Assembly: GCA_026745465.1 (NCBI GenBank)
Contig: JACYXH010000348.1
Location: 1 to 64,000 of the forward strand
Length of the DNA: 64,000 bases
Origin: Lota lota
Taxonomy: Eukaryota > Chordata > Actinopteri > Gadiformes > Lotidae
Reading direction: 5' to 3'
Shown here: positions 1 to 49,209 of the stretch, piece after piece
Position numbering within the stretch: the stretch's first letter is position 1
Layout of the letters: the number at the start of each line of letters is the position of its first letter
Translations under genes and position numbers: made by a program
Notes under the pieces: model-generated
The model's input: only the letters and a program-made list of their open reading frames with translations
Databases searched by the model: none
What the model was told of the DNA's origin: nothing

Positions 1-410
1 TGTCTTTTCAACTTTCTACCTCCCCACAGCTGTCTGTTTATCCTGTATTCCTGTATGGTGCTCTGTTCCCATATGAGAAACTCCTGAGCAAGCTCCCTTT
101 TCCAAAACAATGTATCTGTGCCTGGCCTTGACTGTATGCTCTCTCCCCAAACCAGGTGTCCGGTTTTAATTGGGCATCGAATCTGTTATAGACAGTCAAT
201 GGCGCCATCTAGTGTCATATCTGAGATACTGTTTGCCCGACTTTATAAAAAGGCATCCCTCCTGTCTTCGGGGCGCCCTTTCTCGAGAACTCTGCTCTGT
301 GTGGAGTTTGCCTTTGAAACTGTGTCTTTTATGTGCTGCAGCATATGAAATAAATCAACTACGGATATCCATTTGTCTTAGCCTTTAATCGATCCAGCCA
401 CCAGTCATCC
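1..410 (+). mobile_element. LTR-like segment (solo or truncated)
   Basis: The segment begins with TGTCT at the window edge and carries a TATA-like ttataaaaag near 243 and a polyadenylation signal aataaa near 350. It ends in a CA-rich stretch (ccacaaca) near 420, close to a poly-C run at 464-477. This layout is typical of a retroelement LTR. No second LTR, primer site or coding domain is visible, so the family cannot be named. Confidence 0.35.
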
Positions 411-1118
411 AATTTTCCACAACAAATCTCAAAGATTTCCGTTCCGTTCTCTGTGGCGAGAACCCCCCCCCCCCCCCCATCATTCGGAGATAGATTGTGA
501 TAAAATACATTTATGTACATGAAAATCGTCGACATTACCACTTTAACTAGGTGAAGAGATGTAACGTTATTGCGTCTGATAGTTTAACGTTAATGGTAAG
601 CATAACGTTTCTACACATTACAGGAATTCACTAACGTTACCTCTGGGAATCTTTGAAGCCATTTCGGTTACTGAAATATGAAATATGGAAATATGAAATA
701 TAGAAAAAGACAATTAAATAAATGTAACATGTTGCTTGACATTTGGCGTCATTATTTTGCAACGATATGTATTATTGGAATTTAAACTCGGTGAAGAGAT
801 GAATAGCATCTCTATTGAGTTCGCTAGCTGCCTGAATTATGTTGTGCATTTCTGTCCTCAGTTGAGCTCGAACTTAACTCATTTTACAGATGTAACTTTA
901 TCAACATCCGTAGCAACGTAAATCGTAGCATTAAATAACTACATGAATATGCCTACCGCAGATACACTGTGAGCAAAAGTATAACAAATCCTTACCTCTT
1001 TATTCTCTAATGCTAAGAAATGAGCTTCCAATTTGAAAAATGACCCCCTTATTCGGTCATATCCTGTTTGCCAAGAGGTTCCTGTATTCAAAACGTCAAT
1101 TATTGTATAATTTCGTAT

Positions 1119-1316
1119 TCAACCTAAATCCTTCGTATGAATTAGATTGAGAATATATACCGTTTTATTATCATGCACAGTTGAAAAGGGTTTTACAGCC
1201 TCCAACGCGAGTAATCGAGAACATTTAAATGCATCCATGTTCAACTGCGCACGTGTAAAGGTGGGCTTTTCAAAAACGTCCCCGTCAATGTTGTTCGGTA
1301 CAGCCTGAAGAGTCAT
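1119..1316 (-). other. unassigned 65-codon open frame in AT-rich DNA
   Basis: The frame encodes a 65-residue product starting MTLQAVPNNIDGDVFEKPTF with no low-complexity bias. I recognise no domain and no splice context that ties it to a gene. The rest of 420-1540 is AT-rich DNA in which I see nothing else. It could be chance or part of an old transposon. Confidence 0.15.
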
Positions 1317-1553
1317 TGTGTTAAGACAAAGCGCACCTTTCTTTCCGACTCGTTGGACTTTTTAACATATGCAAGGTATAGTCATTATTTAGATTTTACT
1401 GGGGAAGTCAATGGCAGCTAGTTTTAGCACATAGCTGCTACGTGCTAAAGCTAAAGCTTTCCGCTTTAACACGCATACTAGTTAGCGGTAGCGGTATTTT
1501 ACTCTTTAGTGATTCACTGCCTAAACTACAAACATATTTATGCAACAGTATGG

Positions 1554-2534
1554 TCATACTGTTAGGGGTCTGAGGATCTCATCTCGGTACCTAATGGCAG
1601 TCAGGCTACCTCTGGCGAGCACATGGAGGGCTGTGCGGCCCCCCAAAGAAATGCCACCCCACACCATGACTGACCCACCGCCAAACCGGTCATGCTGGAG
1701 GATGTTGCAGGCAGCAGAATGTTCTCCACGGCGTCTCCAGACTCTGTCACGTCTGTCACATGTGCTCAGTGTGAACCTGCTTTCATCTGTGAGGAGCACA
1801 GGGCGCCAGTGGCGAATTTGCCAATCTTGGTGTTCTCTGGCAAATGCCAAACGTCCTGCACGGTGTTGGGCTGTAAGCACAACCCCCACCAGTGGACGTC
1901 GGGCCCTCATACCACCCTCCTGGAGTCTGTTTCTGACTGTTTGAGCAGACACATGCACATTTGTGGCCTGCTGGAGGTCATTTTGCAGGGCTCTGGCAGT
2001 GCTCCTCCTGCTCCTCCTTGCACAAAGGCGGAGGTAGCGGTCCTGCTGCTGGGTTGTTGCCCTCCTACGGCCTCCTCCACGTCTCCTGATGTACTGGCCT
2101 GTCTCCTGGTAGCACCTCCATGCTCTGGACACAACGCTGACAGACACAGCAAACCTTCTTGCCACAGCTCGCATTGATGTGCCATCCTGGATGACCTGCA
2201 CTACCTGAGCCACTTGTGTGGGTTGTAGACTCCGTCTCATGCTACCACTAGAGTGAAAGCACTGCCAGCATTCAAAAGTGACCAAAACATCAGCCAGGAA
2301 GCATAGGAACTGAGAAGTGGTCTGTGGTCACCACCTGCAGAACCACTCCTTTATTGGGGGTGTCTTGCTAATTTCCTATAATTTCCACCTGTTGTCTATT
2401 CCATTTGCACAACAGCATGTGAAATTTATTGTCAATCAGTGTTGCTTCCTAAGTGGACAGTTTGATTTCACAGAAGTGTGATTGACTTGGAGTTACATTG
2501 TGTTGTACAAGTGTTCCCTTTATTTTTTTGAGCA

Positions 2535-2537
<3 letters not shown>
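1554..2537 (-). mobile_element. Tc1/mariner-type transposon, 3' truncated
   Basis: The right end has the terminal motif ttttttgagcagtg followed by a TA target within an (AT)n run. Reading leftward comes an untranslated leader and then a transposase from about 2243. Its product starts [20 protein letters not shown], has paired-type helix-turn-helix motifs ([20 protein letters not shown]) and keeps the first catalytic Asp in LLTDESRF and the [12 protein letters not shown] motif. The frame stops after EILRPL near 1567, so the second and third catalytic acidic residues and the left terminal repeat are gone. It cannot move by itself. Confidence 0.9.

Positions 2538-2584
<47 letters not shown>
2538..2584. 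repeat. (AT)n microsatellite at the Tc1 target
   Basis: An uninterrupted TA repeat starts exactly at the transposon end, consistent with insertion at a TA within an existing TA tract. Confidence 0.95.
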
Positions 2585-2587
<3 letters not shown>

Positions 2588-2668
2588 GTTTCAGATTCCA
2601 AGTTATTCAATGAGGTGTAAAAAGAAACAAATTAAACAGCATCGGTGTAGCAGCGACCATTACTACAC

Positions 2669-2834
2669 ACCACCTAGGTGGCTGCCATACTCCACCTAGG
2701 TGGTTGCCATACTCCACCTAGGTGGCTGCCATACTCCACCTAGGTGGCTGCCATACTCCACCTAGGTGGCTGCCATACTCCACCTAGGTGGCTGCCATAC
2801 TCCACCTAGGTGGCTGCCATACTCCACCTAGGTG
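2669..2834. repeat. 22-bp minisatellite of CCACCTAGGTGG palindromes, 8 copies
   Basis: Eight units of 22 bp each contain the perfect 12-bp palindrome CCACCTAGGTGG followed by ctgccatact. Only the second and last units differ (ttgcc, ctttc). The palindromes resemble E-box type sites, but no function is shown. Confidence 0.95.
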
Positions 2835-3599
2835 GCTTTCATGGGGTCCTCCAAACAAAGGACACATGGTGGTGATGTTAAACCGGTTTATTGCCAAGGT
2901 TGCGTATAATGACACAAACAGATGGTGATCCATGCTGCCATGTAGGAGATCTCTCTCTGAGTGTGTGGTGATGGCTGGTTTAACCTGTTGCACATTGATT
3001 GCTCAATGTGCAACAGGTGTGCAGCCTCACCCAGCTCCAGACTCCAATCAGTCTGACTCGGCCAGGTGAGGCTGCTTCAACCAGCCGTCATCCACACACA
3101 CTCCCACAATCGGGCGTTTAGTTTGAATTGATTTCAGAGAGCTAGTGGTCCATTCTTCAAACACAGTGCAGTGGCCTCTCCAGAATCACCGCGGGCCCCT
3201 GCTTAGGACTTCCTCATTATCGTCATCTTGGGTGGCTCTCTATGATGGTCATTAGGTGTGCACTCTTGGTTGTGATCTCTATTCTACGTCTGTCATTTTA
3301 TGAACCGGTCACAGGCCCTTCTCTTGTTCTGAAGCCCCTGATGTTCTCATTGTTAAATTATCATTATCAAATCAAGGTTATGAATGTGGCATTCATCACC
3401 CATTCTCTTCTCTTAGCGGATTGAAGAGGAGAACCCAAAGCAGATCTGATTGAAAGCCATTATGAGTAATGATTATTATAAGTCCCCTTGGTATTGTTTC
3501 AGTTGAGAGACTTAATAAGACACGTCGTTTAGGAAGGCATCGATATGATAATAGTATGAAACTAATATCTGTAAAATGGCATTTTGTGCACGCTACGGA

Positions 3600-5937
3600 G
3601 CCCCCCAGTAAACACAACCAAACCGCGATGCAGAACCCCGACGGAGCGGCCGGCACGATCGCCGACCAACACCAGCAACAGGACCCAGCCATGGCCGCGG
3701 TAATGAATAGAGACACCGCCGAAAGCTTAGCCCTCCTTCGGGAGGCGGTCCTACACCTCGCGCAGCAGTCGGCACGGGACACCCCGATCTCCGCGCCCAC
3801 AAGCCGCCTCAGCAGACTGGGACCCGACGATGACGTAGAGGCGTACTTGGAGGTGTTCGGGAGGACGGCCCGACGAGAGAACTGGCCATGCCTTCGGCCT
3901 TTGCCGACGACGGCCGCCAGAGGCGATGCCTCCTCACCACCTGTTGGGCCCAGCGGGATCCCGACGGGCCAAACCTCCCAGCCCGAGTGGGAAATAAGGA
4001 CACTCGGGCACTCATTGATACGGGGAGCGTCGTGACCCTCCTGCGACCCGACCTAGCTGATGGTAGGCCGGGCGAGCCGATCGAGGTCGCGTGTGTACAC
4101 GGCGACACACGCACTAACCCCACCTGCCACGTGGTGGTGCGAACCCCCCGGGGGGTGTTCACGGTACGGGCCGGGATCGTGCCCAACCTTCCAGTACCCC
4201 TACTCATTGGAAGGGACTGTCCCAAATTCCACCTGCTCTGGAACCCCGAGCCTGGTTCCTGGCCACCCCGACTCCACCCGAGACGACACTGCCGTTCCGC
4301 CCGGTCCTCCCCTGCGGAGACCTCCGGAGAGGACGACGGGGACCGGATGGATAGACCCACACCGCCAGGAACACCCAGCCGCCTGCTTGGAGGACCACAC
4401 CACACAGATCCCCCCTCACCTACCTCAGACACGGAGACCGCCACGGAACAGCCTGTCCCGCCGGGGGAGGCGGAGAGCTCACCACTCACAGAGTTCTCTG
4501 ACTTTCCCCTGACTGGCGCTAGATCGGAACGGCCCGGGCAGTTCGCCACCGCCCAACTTCAGGACGACGCCCTGAAACACGCCTGGAGCAACGTCCTCGC
4601 CCATGATGGCCAGGCCAGAGAGTCAGTGAGTAGTTTACCTCACCCCTATTTTAGCACCAGGGAGGGGTTGTTGTATCGGGTAGTAGAGAGGGGGGGAGTA
4701 GTGTCCGAGCAGTTGGTGGTGCCCCGGCCCTACGTAAGTAAAGTCCTTTACATGGCCCATTCCCATGTACTAGGGCATATCTTGGCATAGACAAAACTAG
4801 GGACAGAATCCTAGACCGGTTTTACTGGCCCGGGGTCAAGGGGGATGTCACCCAGTATTGTCAGGCATGCCCGGTGTGCCAGCGCACCGCCCCTCGGCCT
4901 TCAGCCCGAGCACCAAGAAACAGGTGAAATCATTCCTAGGTCTGGTAGGATACTACCAGAGATTTATCGCCGGTTTCGCCACCCTGGCCAGCCCCCTCCA
5001 CGATCTGACGAGGAAGGCTCTCCCGGATCGCATAACCTGGTCAGAGGCAGCCGAGGTACCATTCAGTCTCCTCCGTCGAGCCCTCTGCTCAGAGCCTGTT
5101 CTGATAACCCCCGACTTTACTCTCCCATTCATAGTACATACAGATGCGTCAGAGGTGGGCCTTGGAGCGGTGCTATCGCAGGTCCGGGCCGGAGAGGAGC
5201 ACCCCATAACCTATGTGAGTCGGAAGCTCCTCCCAAACGAGAGAAACTACTCCACCATTGAGAAGGAGGCCCTCGCCATTAAGTGGACCCTGGAGAATCT
5301 CCGCTACTACCTCCTGGGCCAGGGAGTTCACTCTCGTCACCGACCCCGCACCCCTCAAGTGGATGGCCACTGCCAAAGATACCAACGCGAGGGTGACGAG
5401 GTGGTTCCTGGCCCTCCAGGACTACAGGTTCCAGGTGGACCACCGTCCCGGGCGAGAACACGCTAACGCGGACGCCCTGTCCCGCCGCGACGCCTGCCTC
5501 TGGGCGGTCAGGGACAGCCAGAGCCTTCATCCAAGGGGGGAGGAGTGTGACAACCCGGCTCCAGCCCAGCGGCTCAGGGGAGCGGTGGTAGAAGGAATTT
5601 ACCACTGCTCTCCGGAGGACCACACACCGGAGATCACTACCGCTGATTACACTCAGCGAGATGGGGGACACCTGAGACGGAGGAGGGGAAACCGCGGATA
5701 TATACGCGACACTTGGCGTCGCTGGGAGAGACGAGAGACAGCTCAGCCGTAGTGCACGGAGAGCTACGAGAACCACCGTCGAGCGGGAGACTGAGATTAT
5801 CGTAGATCACTAAATGATCAGTGACTTTGTGTTAGACACGGCCTAACCACTATTGATTTATTTGTGTTAATAAATACGTTTTCTTTGGCTCAAACGGGCG
5901 CCGACCTTGTATTACCAGGGAGTTTGAGCTTCCGACA
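3600..5937 (+). mobile_element. Ty3/gypsy LTR retrotransposon remnant with Gmr1-type domain order
   Basis: Reading on the plus strand: a gag-like stretch (about 3630-3880), an aspartic protease with LIDTGSVVTLL and PLLIGRDCPKF (about 3990-4235), an integrase zinc-finger region (about 4660-4900; HVLGH, then WPGVKGDVTQYCQACPVCQR), the end of a reverse transcriptase (KKQVKSFLGLVGYYQRF, from about 4915), and RNase H (HTDASEVGLGAVLS, EKEALAIKWTLENLRYY, near 5130-5310). Integrase before reverse transcriptase is the order reported for the Gmr1 group rather than ordinary gypsy. Frames change several times, most of the reverse transcriptase and the integrase core are missing, and there is no 5' LTR, so this copy is dead. 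Confidence 0.85.
5546..5937 (+). repeat. 3' LTR of the gypsy remnant
   Basis: A polypurine tract (aaggggggaggag, ending at 5545) is followed directly by TGTGACAACC. The LTR ends near ...TCCGACA at 5937 and contains a tatata box near 5700 and aataaa near 5870. The end point is inferred from the TG...CA rule, because no 5' LTR is available for comparison. Confidence 0.7.
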
Positions 5938-7380
5938 GCACATTGCATTGTTTGGCCCCAATTTCCTGATGCGCCGTCTATAGTTGGCAGGTAAAGATCA
6001 TGTCTTAAGATCTGAGGAGGCACAACCATTTTGGTGTTAAAAGTGTGTATTTGGATCAACCATTTTGGTGTTAACGAGCTCCGGCCTGTGGGTGTGTGGG
6101 GGAACACCTATTCTCTCCGCTCTTGAAATGTGTGTACTGATCCGTCAGAATCTCCCGACACCTGGCACAACAAAGAGCACACGAGCAGTACGTTCAGGCG
6201 CTGAGGGAACCAGGTGAGGGTGAGCGTCACGCTTTGCATAGGTCACAGGTCACTGGGTGTAGCGCCAGTGGGTGGCTGATTCTCCGCATGCACCGAACAT
6301 CGCGTTGATGTTACACACACACAAAACCCACGCCAGCGGCGAATCACAAAAGCGCCGAAAATAGTGCAGAATTCTCTGTGTGTTTGTAGACAAACTACAA
6401 TCTGGTGTTCTTACCAGCACTTGTTTTGAATAAGCGACTATTCAGAACACATTGGAAATCTTTGGAACCTAATTTAAAGTGTATTCCCTCACATGAACAG
6501 CAGCTAGGCTACTGTAACCCTGCAAGTCAATGGAAGCGGCTAACGGAAAGCAAATGCTAACTCAGCACACTACCCTTCTGGAAGAAAAAATGATGAATTA
6601 GGAATTAAATAAGTGTCTGCATCTAGGTTAAACAGGCAAACACCAAGTTACCTACATCTCTGAGCATCCCTTTAAAGTGTGCCTGAGTGTAAAGGGACAA
6701 AATAGATGCATTTAAAATATTAAGTGGCCTGTGTCTGTTCAGTCACCAACACAAGGGACACCTCAGGATACATCAGATACAGCCTTGGTTTTAACATGAA
6801 CAGTTAGTTATTAATTTATCTTTAAGTGCACATATACAGGCGTCAGTATACAGTATGTTCGCAAAGGATCAGGTTCTTCTAGGGAAACGTTATCCATTTA
6901 TATGTAGCAGAAATTTTTATCCAAAGGGATTGACGCCTGCTTGAGTAACTTGCATGAGCAACTTGCTTGAGCAACTTGCTAAAGCAAGTTTCAACAGGAA
7001 CCACAACTGGTAAGTCCCTGCCTGCAAATTCAATCTCCATATTGGAGATTGCATCACCTTGTCTGTGGAGACATAACATTCCAACTACAAGTTATATTGA
7101 CAACGCATATTTAGACGTCTTAATATGCAACTAGACGATCTGCACAACCTTAAGGGGCAAGGCCACTTGGTCTGCAGCGGAGCAATTTGTTTGAGGGCAC
7201 AAAGGTCACATGCCACGGCATCAAGGTCATAAGGTCTTAGAAATAATTGATTTGTTATTCATACTAACGTTTAGAAAAGGTTTAGGGTCACACACCATCA
7301 GTACAATCATTGAAGCCTCGGGGCACTAAAATGGTAAGTAATGTTGAGAAACATTTTCAATTCAATCAATCAATTCAATT
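5938..7380. other. non-coding stretch without recognised genes
   Basis: I see no exon with homology and no long open frame of normal composition here. A short repeated phrase (accattttggtgttaa) occurs twice near 6025-6075. The missing 3' exons of trpm7 could have been expected in this direction, but I could not recognise them. Confidence 0.4.
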
Positions 7381-7383
7381 GAA

Positions 7384-7830
7384 TCAAGAGCCCTCATCGT
7401 TTGATGATGGGGAATTAGGGGGTTCTGGTGCGTCTCTGGCCCATAAGGAATTATATGGCCTCCTTCTGGCTACTCCAGCTACCCACCATCTTGCCAGAGC
7501 ACTCTGACTCTGATACTCTGCAGGAGCACAGCCCTGTGACTGGACGACCAAGAGATGTTCTGTGTCTGTGTGTATGTTCTGTGTAGAAAGCGCCAGTCTC
7601 CCTGCATCCGCTTCATCATAGAAAACTGGCGCTCTACCTGAGAGCTGGACACAGGGAAGACCAGTACTATTTGTATCAGGTGCAACACATTTGTGTAATT
7701 CTCCTGCTTGTGATTCAAGAAGACTTTCCCAAGAGGAAGGAAACTCACGCCCTTGTGGTAACGCAATTGTTTTTGCCCAATGTACAAAGCACCTTTTAGT
7801 TTCGTGACGATGTGAAGAATGCTGCCCCAT
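7384..7830 (-). pseudogene. hAT transposase C-terminal fragment
   Basis: Two overlapping minus-strand frames encode parts of a hAT dimerisation region. The core phrase is FPVSSSQVERQFSMMKRMQG followed by DWR, matching the hAT C-terminal pattern in which Ser and Glu residues precede a Phe-Ser core. No BED finger, terminal repeats or catalytic core are nearby. It is a broken fragment. Confidence 0.7.
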
Positions 7831-8612
7831 TCAAGGGGTGTGTCTTAACTGGAACTTCGGTGGGTCGTGTTTCCAATGAGAGTGCTCACAGCGGCGCTGC
7901 CATACAGCCGCGCTAGAACCTCCAGCCCTGCCCAAAACCTTTCTCCAGCAACAGCCCTCCTACTAAACTGGAGTCATGCGACGGGCGTTCTCTGTCTCCT
8001 GCAGGACGCTGTGCGACGAGGCTCGTCTGGTGTGAGACCTGCTTTGCAGCTCCGCCGCAACCGAGTCGAACCAGGATCCGAAAGAGAATCGATTCCTACA
8101 CACAGCACGTTTTTTAAGCCTTATTCCAATAAAACCAATTTATCCGTTTCAGAAATATTATGGAAAAAAACGAAGACGTAAACTAAACGCCCGCGTCCCT
8201 GTCATGTCATCAGCAGGGTGGCGTTGGAGAGGAGGACGGTGGCACCGGCGGTGGTGTTTGGGTAGAACCCTGACATATCGATTGCGAGCTTGATCTAGCC
8301 TAAATTAATAGAAAATAGATTTCCTTCATTTCTCCATGTGAGAGAAAGCCAAGGGCCCCAGCCCCCGACCTAAAAGACCACCTCGGAGAGGGAGAGAGTT
8401 TCCTCTTTTAAAATGGGAATGACTCTGGAATAGCGAAAATGCATCTCAATGCGAGTTGTATAACTTTAGCAACGTTTATCTAGCCTAAATTAAAAGCAAA
8501 CATATTTCCTTAACTTCTCAAATACCGATAGCAGCACCACCGGGTACGTCGGAGCTGATCGATACCACGGTGTGTAATAACTCAGGGGCCCGCTAAATAC
8601 CGGGTTTCAGTA

Positions 8613-8640
8613 CCCATCCCTAGCAGAGACTAGGGATGGG
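8613..8640. repeat. 11-bp perfect inverted repeat
   Basis: cccatccctag and ctagggatggg are separated by six bases. The surrounding cgggtttcagtacccatccc phrase looks like the end of a dispersed fish repeat, but I cannot name it. Confidence 0.6.
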
Positions 8641-8689
8641 GCTGGGCCCCACGGGTTTCAGAAGGGCATCAAGGCCAGACAGAGGGCCC

Positions 8690-8815
8690 AAACAGAGGGG
8701 CCAGACAGAGGGGCCAGACGGAGGGGCCAGACAGAGGGGTCAGACAGAGGGGCCAGACGGAGGGGCCAGACAGAGGGGCCAGACAGAGGGGCCAGACAGA
8801 GGGGCCAGACAGCCA
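8690..8815. repeat. 13-bp GGCCAGACAGAGG minisatellite
   Basis: About nine to ten units of a 13-bp motif with small variants (gacggagg, gggtcag). It sits about 20 bases beyond the last trpm7 kinase donor found, separated by a run of ten G. Confidence 0.92.
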
Positions 8816-8837
8816 TGGCCGGGGGGGGGGTTGTTAC

Positions 8838-47353
<38,516 letters not shown>

Positions 47354-47619
47354 CTACAGAGAGAGACGAGAGGAAACATTAACGTTAATTAATCTAAAAG
47401 AACAAGACAGACATTTCGACTGGAAACAAACTTTTGGTGTTTTGAGTTCTGTATTCATTGCCATGTTTCAACAAAGATCTTTGTGACAATCATTTTAACG
47501 TAGTGCATAAAAATGAAACATAGCACAACAATCCATAAAAACATGTACCTACTGAGAGCAGAGAAGCTTATCGTACACAAAACCACTGCCTAAGAAGCGA
47601 CTCCCAGGACTCCCAACAG

Positions 47620-47900
47620 TGCTCCTACAGCATCGCAACTGGAAGGAACAGAGGCCGCCCTGCAGCCGTTCCTGTCAAGTCTCGAGGAGAGCCACCCTTC
47701 CCTGAGCGGGGCTTAATCCCATCGTAGCGAGATGGACGAATTCTGCCGTGAACCCGGCGCCCGCTACACCGCCCGCTGCAGCGCTCTCCGTCCGCTGGGT
47801 CCCGCTGGCGACCGTGGATCCTCCGGAACCTTTCCAACGTGGGTCTCAAAGTGTGCGCCGGAGCGACATTCAGAAGCGGCTTCAGTTAAAGGCTGAGTGG
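47620..47900 (-). promoter_or_regulatory. CpG-rich patch, possible trpm7 promoter/5' region
   Basis: This stretch is much richer in CG dinucleotides than its surroundings and lies just upstream of the first recognisable trpm7 exon on the minus strand. A 74-codon open frame crosses it, but its arginine-rich product looks like a GC artefact. The first exon with the initiator ATG could lie here; no splice donor could be chosen with confidence. Confidence 0.3.
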
Positions 47901-48780
47901 CGAGTGCGAGGTTAGTGTGCAAGGCTCCTGACTCCCTCGCTGTTAATCTGTAAGAAGCTACCGAGGGGCCTGATGAATGTGTCTGAGACCACCTGGATAT
48001 TACACTTGGGTCAGGAACAAAAACACAGTGGGGGGGGTGAGGGCGGGGTAGAGGATTAGTGGAAGGGCAGAGACCTCAATGATATATACCTAGCGCACAC
48101 ACACACACACTTTAACTCTCAACTTAGACATGATTACCACATGAACTGACGAATCACGTGAGCACGGCTGAAAACCACATGACTCCACAAGATCTAAATG
48201 TAAACCGCGTATAAGAATCAAACCCCCAAAACAGCCGTTGCATATAATATAATAATAATATAATGAATGCTAATGAACTGTTTGTAACCTTTGCTCCTCT
48301 GCGTAACACACACATACACACACACACACACACACGTTAAGATCAGGTTGCAATGAACGCGGGCCAATGTTAAATGTTTGTGATGGTACTGGTCACGGTG
48401 AGCGATAATAAAGCTACACTATGGAGGACTTTTTTGGGTTTCAGCCTGGCCCAACAGGAGCACACGCTACTGCAGGTCCAAGCTTGTCTCCTCCAGTACA
48501 ACATTTGGTCGCAGTGAAGCACTCACAGGCCTTTCCCACTGGGGCTGCACTCCGCAGTAACCATGGTACCTGAGAATGTCAGGCAACAATAGACTTCAGG
48601 GCGTTAGAACTCCTGCCAAAAACACACACACTCACATTCTCCCTCTCCCTCCCTTCCCTCTCACTTTCCTCTTCCTCCGACGTTCCTGTCTTCAGGGGCT
48701 TTTATGAGCGGAGGGTTCCTGTAGGAAGTAAGCCAGTACACCTCTCCTCAACAACGCGTTTCCCTGATTGACCCTCATTG
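47901..48780. other. intergenic/5' flanking DNA
   Basis: Contains two short (CA)n tracts (near 48100 and 48305-48335) and no recognised coding sequence. Confidence 0.4.
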
Positions 48781-48787
48781 TTTACGG

Positions 48788-49208
48788 CCCCCACCGGGCC
48801 CCTCTAGCTGATCTCAGAGCTGCTCTGGCCCTACAGCGTGCTGCACGCCCCCCCACCGGGCCCCTCTAGCTGATCTCAGAGCTGCTCTGGCCCTACAGCG
48901 TGCTGCACGCCCCCCCACCGGGCCCCTCTAGCTGATCTCAGAGCTGCTCTGGCCCTACAGCGTGCTGCACGCCCCCCCACCGGGCCCCTCTAGCTGATCT
49001 CAGAGCTGCTCTGGCCCTACAGCGTGCTGCACGCCCCCCCACCGGGCCCCTCTAGCTGATCTCAGAGCTGCTCTGGCCCTACAGCGTGCTGCACGCCCCC
49101 CCACCGGGCCCCTCTAGCTGATCCCAGAGCTGCTCTGGCCCTACAGCGTGCTGCACGCCCCCCCACCGGGACCACTTAGCTGATCTCAGAGCTGCTCTGG
49201 CCCTACAG
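48788..49208. repeat. 62-bp GC-rich minisatellite, about 6.5 units
   Basis: Units of ccccaccgggcccctctagc / tgatctcagagctgctctgg / ccctacagcgtgctgcacgc repeat every 62 bp with very few changes. Confidence 0.96.
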
Positions 49209-49209
49209 C

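Noticed and set aside
47625-47849. 74-codon minus-strand frame as the first trpm7 exon
   Set aside because: Its arginine-rich product has no similarity to the TRPM7 N-terminus and there is no donor that joins it in phase.
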